Shown piece by piece: positions 62,344 to 64,000 of a stretch of DNA of 64,000 nt (position 1 is the first letter of the stretch; each line of letters starts with the position of its first letter). The notes beneath the pieces were generated by a model. It did no database searches. It saw only the letters and a program-made list of their open reading frames with translations, and was not told the DNA's origin. Origin of the DNA: CAYLHX01 sp964383675 (GTDB lineage Bacteria > Patescibacteriota > Gracilibacteria > UBA1369 > LOWO2-01-FULL-3); the NCBI GenBank assembly GCA_964383675.1, contig CAYLHX010000001.1, positions 1-64,000 on the forward strand. The letters are read 5' to 3'. Position numbers and translations under genes: made by a program.

Positions 62344-64000
62344 ATGACAACTCAAGCTGATGGAGGAGCACCAATTGGTAATGCAAGCGCAAACGCTGCG
62401 GCTTCGGATAGTACGAATGTGCAGCTAAATGCAGGTACAAAACCCGATCTTCAGGTAGTGGATCAAGGCACAACCGAGGGGGTTACTCAAATTAACCGAG
62501 AGTTTCAGGAAAAATCTACTCTAAAAAATGCCCGGGATTTTGGAATCCCCTATATTGATATAGCCAGAACTCCCTTAAATCCGGACTTTTTAAAGGTTCT
62601 TGATGTACTGGAAGCCAAGAAGGCTAGATTGATTCCCTTTTTTAAAGTTGGAAAAAGTTTGCGGGTTGCGGTTGAGGATCCTAATCGTGTAGAAACAATC
62701 GAGGTTATTAAGAAGCTTGAAGGTCAGGGGTATACGGTGATCGTTAACCTTGCCTCTTCAAGCGGCATCGATGATGCCTTTAAGATCTACGACAAAACCC
62801 AGAAATACAAGAAAATCGAGGTGGTAGAAAGTATTGAGGAAAAGTCGATTCAAACTTATGAAAAGGAGATTGCCAGTTTGTCTGACCTACCCAAAAAATT
62901 AGAGGAGGTCCCTGCGGAGGAAGGTCTCAATTTATTGAATCTGGGCGCTATGAAAACCAAGTCTTCGGATGTGCATTATGAACCGGGTGATTCAAAAACA
63001 ACAATTAGATTTAGGATTGATGGGGTACTTCATAAAGTTTTTGAGTTGCCGAACAAGATTTACGCAAAGATTACCGAGCAGATTAAATATCAAAGCCGTA
63101 TGCAGCTTAATTTGTATACTGTCCCACAAGACGGTCGTTATGTGTTTAACTACAACGACATCAAGATTGCGGTTAGAACTTCCAGCTTACCAACTCCTTA
63201 CGGCGAATCCTTCGTTTGCAGATATCTTTCATCGGACAGGAAAGCTCTAACTCTGGAAGAGCTTGGTTTTCAAGGTTTGGCCTTGAAGAAACTGCAGAAA
63301 GCGACTCAGCTCTCTCAGGGGATGATATTGGTTACAGGTCCAACCGGTTCCGGTAAAAGTACCACCTTGTACTCAATGCTAAATCTTATGAATACGCCTG
63401 AAAACAAGGTGATTACGCTGGAAGACCCTGTGGAATATTACATGAGCGGGGTGACTCAGAGTCAGATCGACGATAAGCATGGATATACTTTTGCCAGTGG
63501 TTTGAGATCTATTTTACGTCAAGATCCTGATATTGTGATGTTGGGTGAGATACGTGATCTACAAACCGCCGAAACGGCTGCACAAGCGGCATTGACCGGT
63601 CATGTTTTGCTGAGCACCTTGCATACCAATAGTGCCCTTGAAGCTATTCCACGCCTTACGAACATGGGTTTACCGTCTTTCATGGTTGCGCCGTCGATAA
63701 ATACTTTGGTAGCACAACGTTTGGTGAGAAAAATCTGCAGTTCCTGTGCGACGATGGTTGATATCAGCAATAGTGAACGTAAAGAATTTCAGGAGATTTT
63801 GGATAATTTGCAAAAAGTTAATCCTGCAGCCTGCTTTGAAATGCCAACCCAGGTACCTAAAGTAAACGGTTGTGAACAGTGTAGCAATACCGGTTATAGT
63901 GGACGAATTGTGCTTGCCGAAGTTGTGACTGTAGACTCGGAGATAAAAAATCTGATTCTAAACAATGCAAGCTCGGTAGATATGATCGTGGCGGCACGCA
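62344..64000 (+). CDS. pilB: Type IV pilus assembly / type II secretion ATPase, partial (PilB/GspE)
   Basis: The gene runs off the right edge; 552 codons are visible. A Gly/Ala/Thr-rich start leads to an N1/MshEN-like N-terminal domain (FGIPYIDIARTPLNPDFLKVLD, VAVEDPNRVETI). The ATPase core follows: SDVHYEPG, RFRIDGVLHKV, Walker A GPTGSGKSTTLYSM, the Asp box ITLEDPVEYYM, Walker B GLRSILRQDPDIVMLGEIRDLQTAETA, the His box LTGHVLLSTLHTN and a zinc-binding tetracysteine (KICSSC and GCEQCSNTGYSGR). It is a hexameric motor for pilus extension or pseudopilus assembly. Pili in CPR bacteria are used for DNA uptake and host contact. All catalytic boxes are complete. Confidence 0.96.
   Translation, partial: MTTQADGGAPIGNASANAAASDSTNVQLNAGTKPDLQVVDQGTTEGVTQINREFQEKSTLKNARDFGIPYIDIARTPLNPDFLKVLDVLEAKKARLIPFFKVGKSLRVAVEDPNRVETIEVIKKLEGQGYTVIVNLASSSGIDDAFKIYDKTQKYKKIEVVESIEEKSIQTYEKEIASLSDLPKKLEEVPAEEGLNLLNLGAMKTKSSDVHYEPGDSKTTIRFRIDGVLHKVFELPNKIYAKITEQIKYQSRMQLNLYTVPQDGRYVFNYNDIKIAVRTSSLPTPYGESFVCRYLSSDRKALTLEELGFQGLALKKLQKATQLSQGMILVTGPTGSGKSTTLYSMLNLMNTPENKVITLEDPVEYYMSGVTQSQIDDKHGYTFASGLRSILRQDPDIVMLGEIRDLQTAETAAQAALTGHVLLSTLHTNSALEAIPRLTNMGLPSFMVAPSINTLVAQRLVRKICSSCATMVDISNSERKEFQEILDNLQKVNPAACFEMPTQVPKVNGCEQCSNTGYSGRIVLAEVVTVDSEIKNLILNNASSVDMIVAAR

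Noticed and set aside
1..64000. CRISPR arrays, prophage genes or transposases
   Set aside because: No regularly spaced repeats with unique spacers and no integrase, transposase or phage structural genes were seen on either strand.

Overview
The window looks like chromosome from a Patescibacteria/CPR-type bacterium, most plausibly the Peregrinibacteria/Gracilibacteria branch. That placement is an inference. It rests on several very large SLH-domain surface proteins, compact overlapping housekeeping genes, moderate GC, TGA used as an ordinary stop (nusA ends in TGA), and starts that mostly lack a Shine-Dalgarno sequence and sit behind short leaders. No rRNA is present, so the taxon cannot be fixed here.

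Layout. 1-5.9 kb: two tandem SLH surface-protein genes, each carrying one reading-frame lesion, then tRNA-Arg(CCT). 6-13.8 kb: a metabolic block with an MBL-fold hydrolase, enolase, NAD(P)HX dehydratase, a PgeF/laccase-domain protein, a family 2 glycosyltransferase, metK-ahcY (the SAM cycle) and a spondin-type lipoprotein. 13.9-28.3 kb: cell surface, with a 1517-aa SLH protein that is the best candidate for the main S-layer subunit, a 772-bp gap, a glycosyltransferase and a 2500-aa SLH adhesin-like protein. 28.3-31.4 kb: a patatin, tRNA-Glu, dnaJ behind a CIRCE operator, a membrane protein and tRNA-Lys. 31.4-41.9 kb: five minus-strand genes. They are a repeat protein with HTH-like modules, L-asparaginase, a 77-aa protein, a 2062-aa protein that fuses a fold-type-I PLP aminotransferase-like domain to a PEPCK/HPr-kinase-like P-loop domain, and a divergent Fic-like protein. 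42-45.2 kb: a polysaccharide deacetylase and a pair of cohesin-domain proteins. 45.3-52.8 kb: an HTH protein, a DGK/dolichol-kinase-like membrane protein, glutamate dehydrogenase, pyruvate phosphate dikinase, another SLH protein and NAD kinase. 53-55.7 kb: a MazEF-type module and a sharply GC-rich one-gene insert with its own SD and hairpin, then a methyltransferase. 55.7-64 kb: a glycosyltransferase, a SLOG-like protein, a membrane protein, a zinc-ribbon protein, recA-recX, nusA and the start of a type IV pilus ATPase.

How the genes fit together. The cell invests heavily in an SLH-anchored surface: five SLH proteins, cohesin/dockerin modules, a deacetylase and glycosyltransferases. Central metabolism centres on PEP (enolase, PPDK, possibly the PEPCK-like fusion) and on amino acids (GDH, asparaginase, the aminotransferase-like domain). 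The most novel region is 31.6-39.4 kb: a three-gene unit with its own promoter encoding the 77-aa protein, the PLP/P-loop fusion and the Fic-like protein. A perfect 18-bp palindrome filling the recA promoter spacer is the best new regulatory signal.
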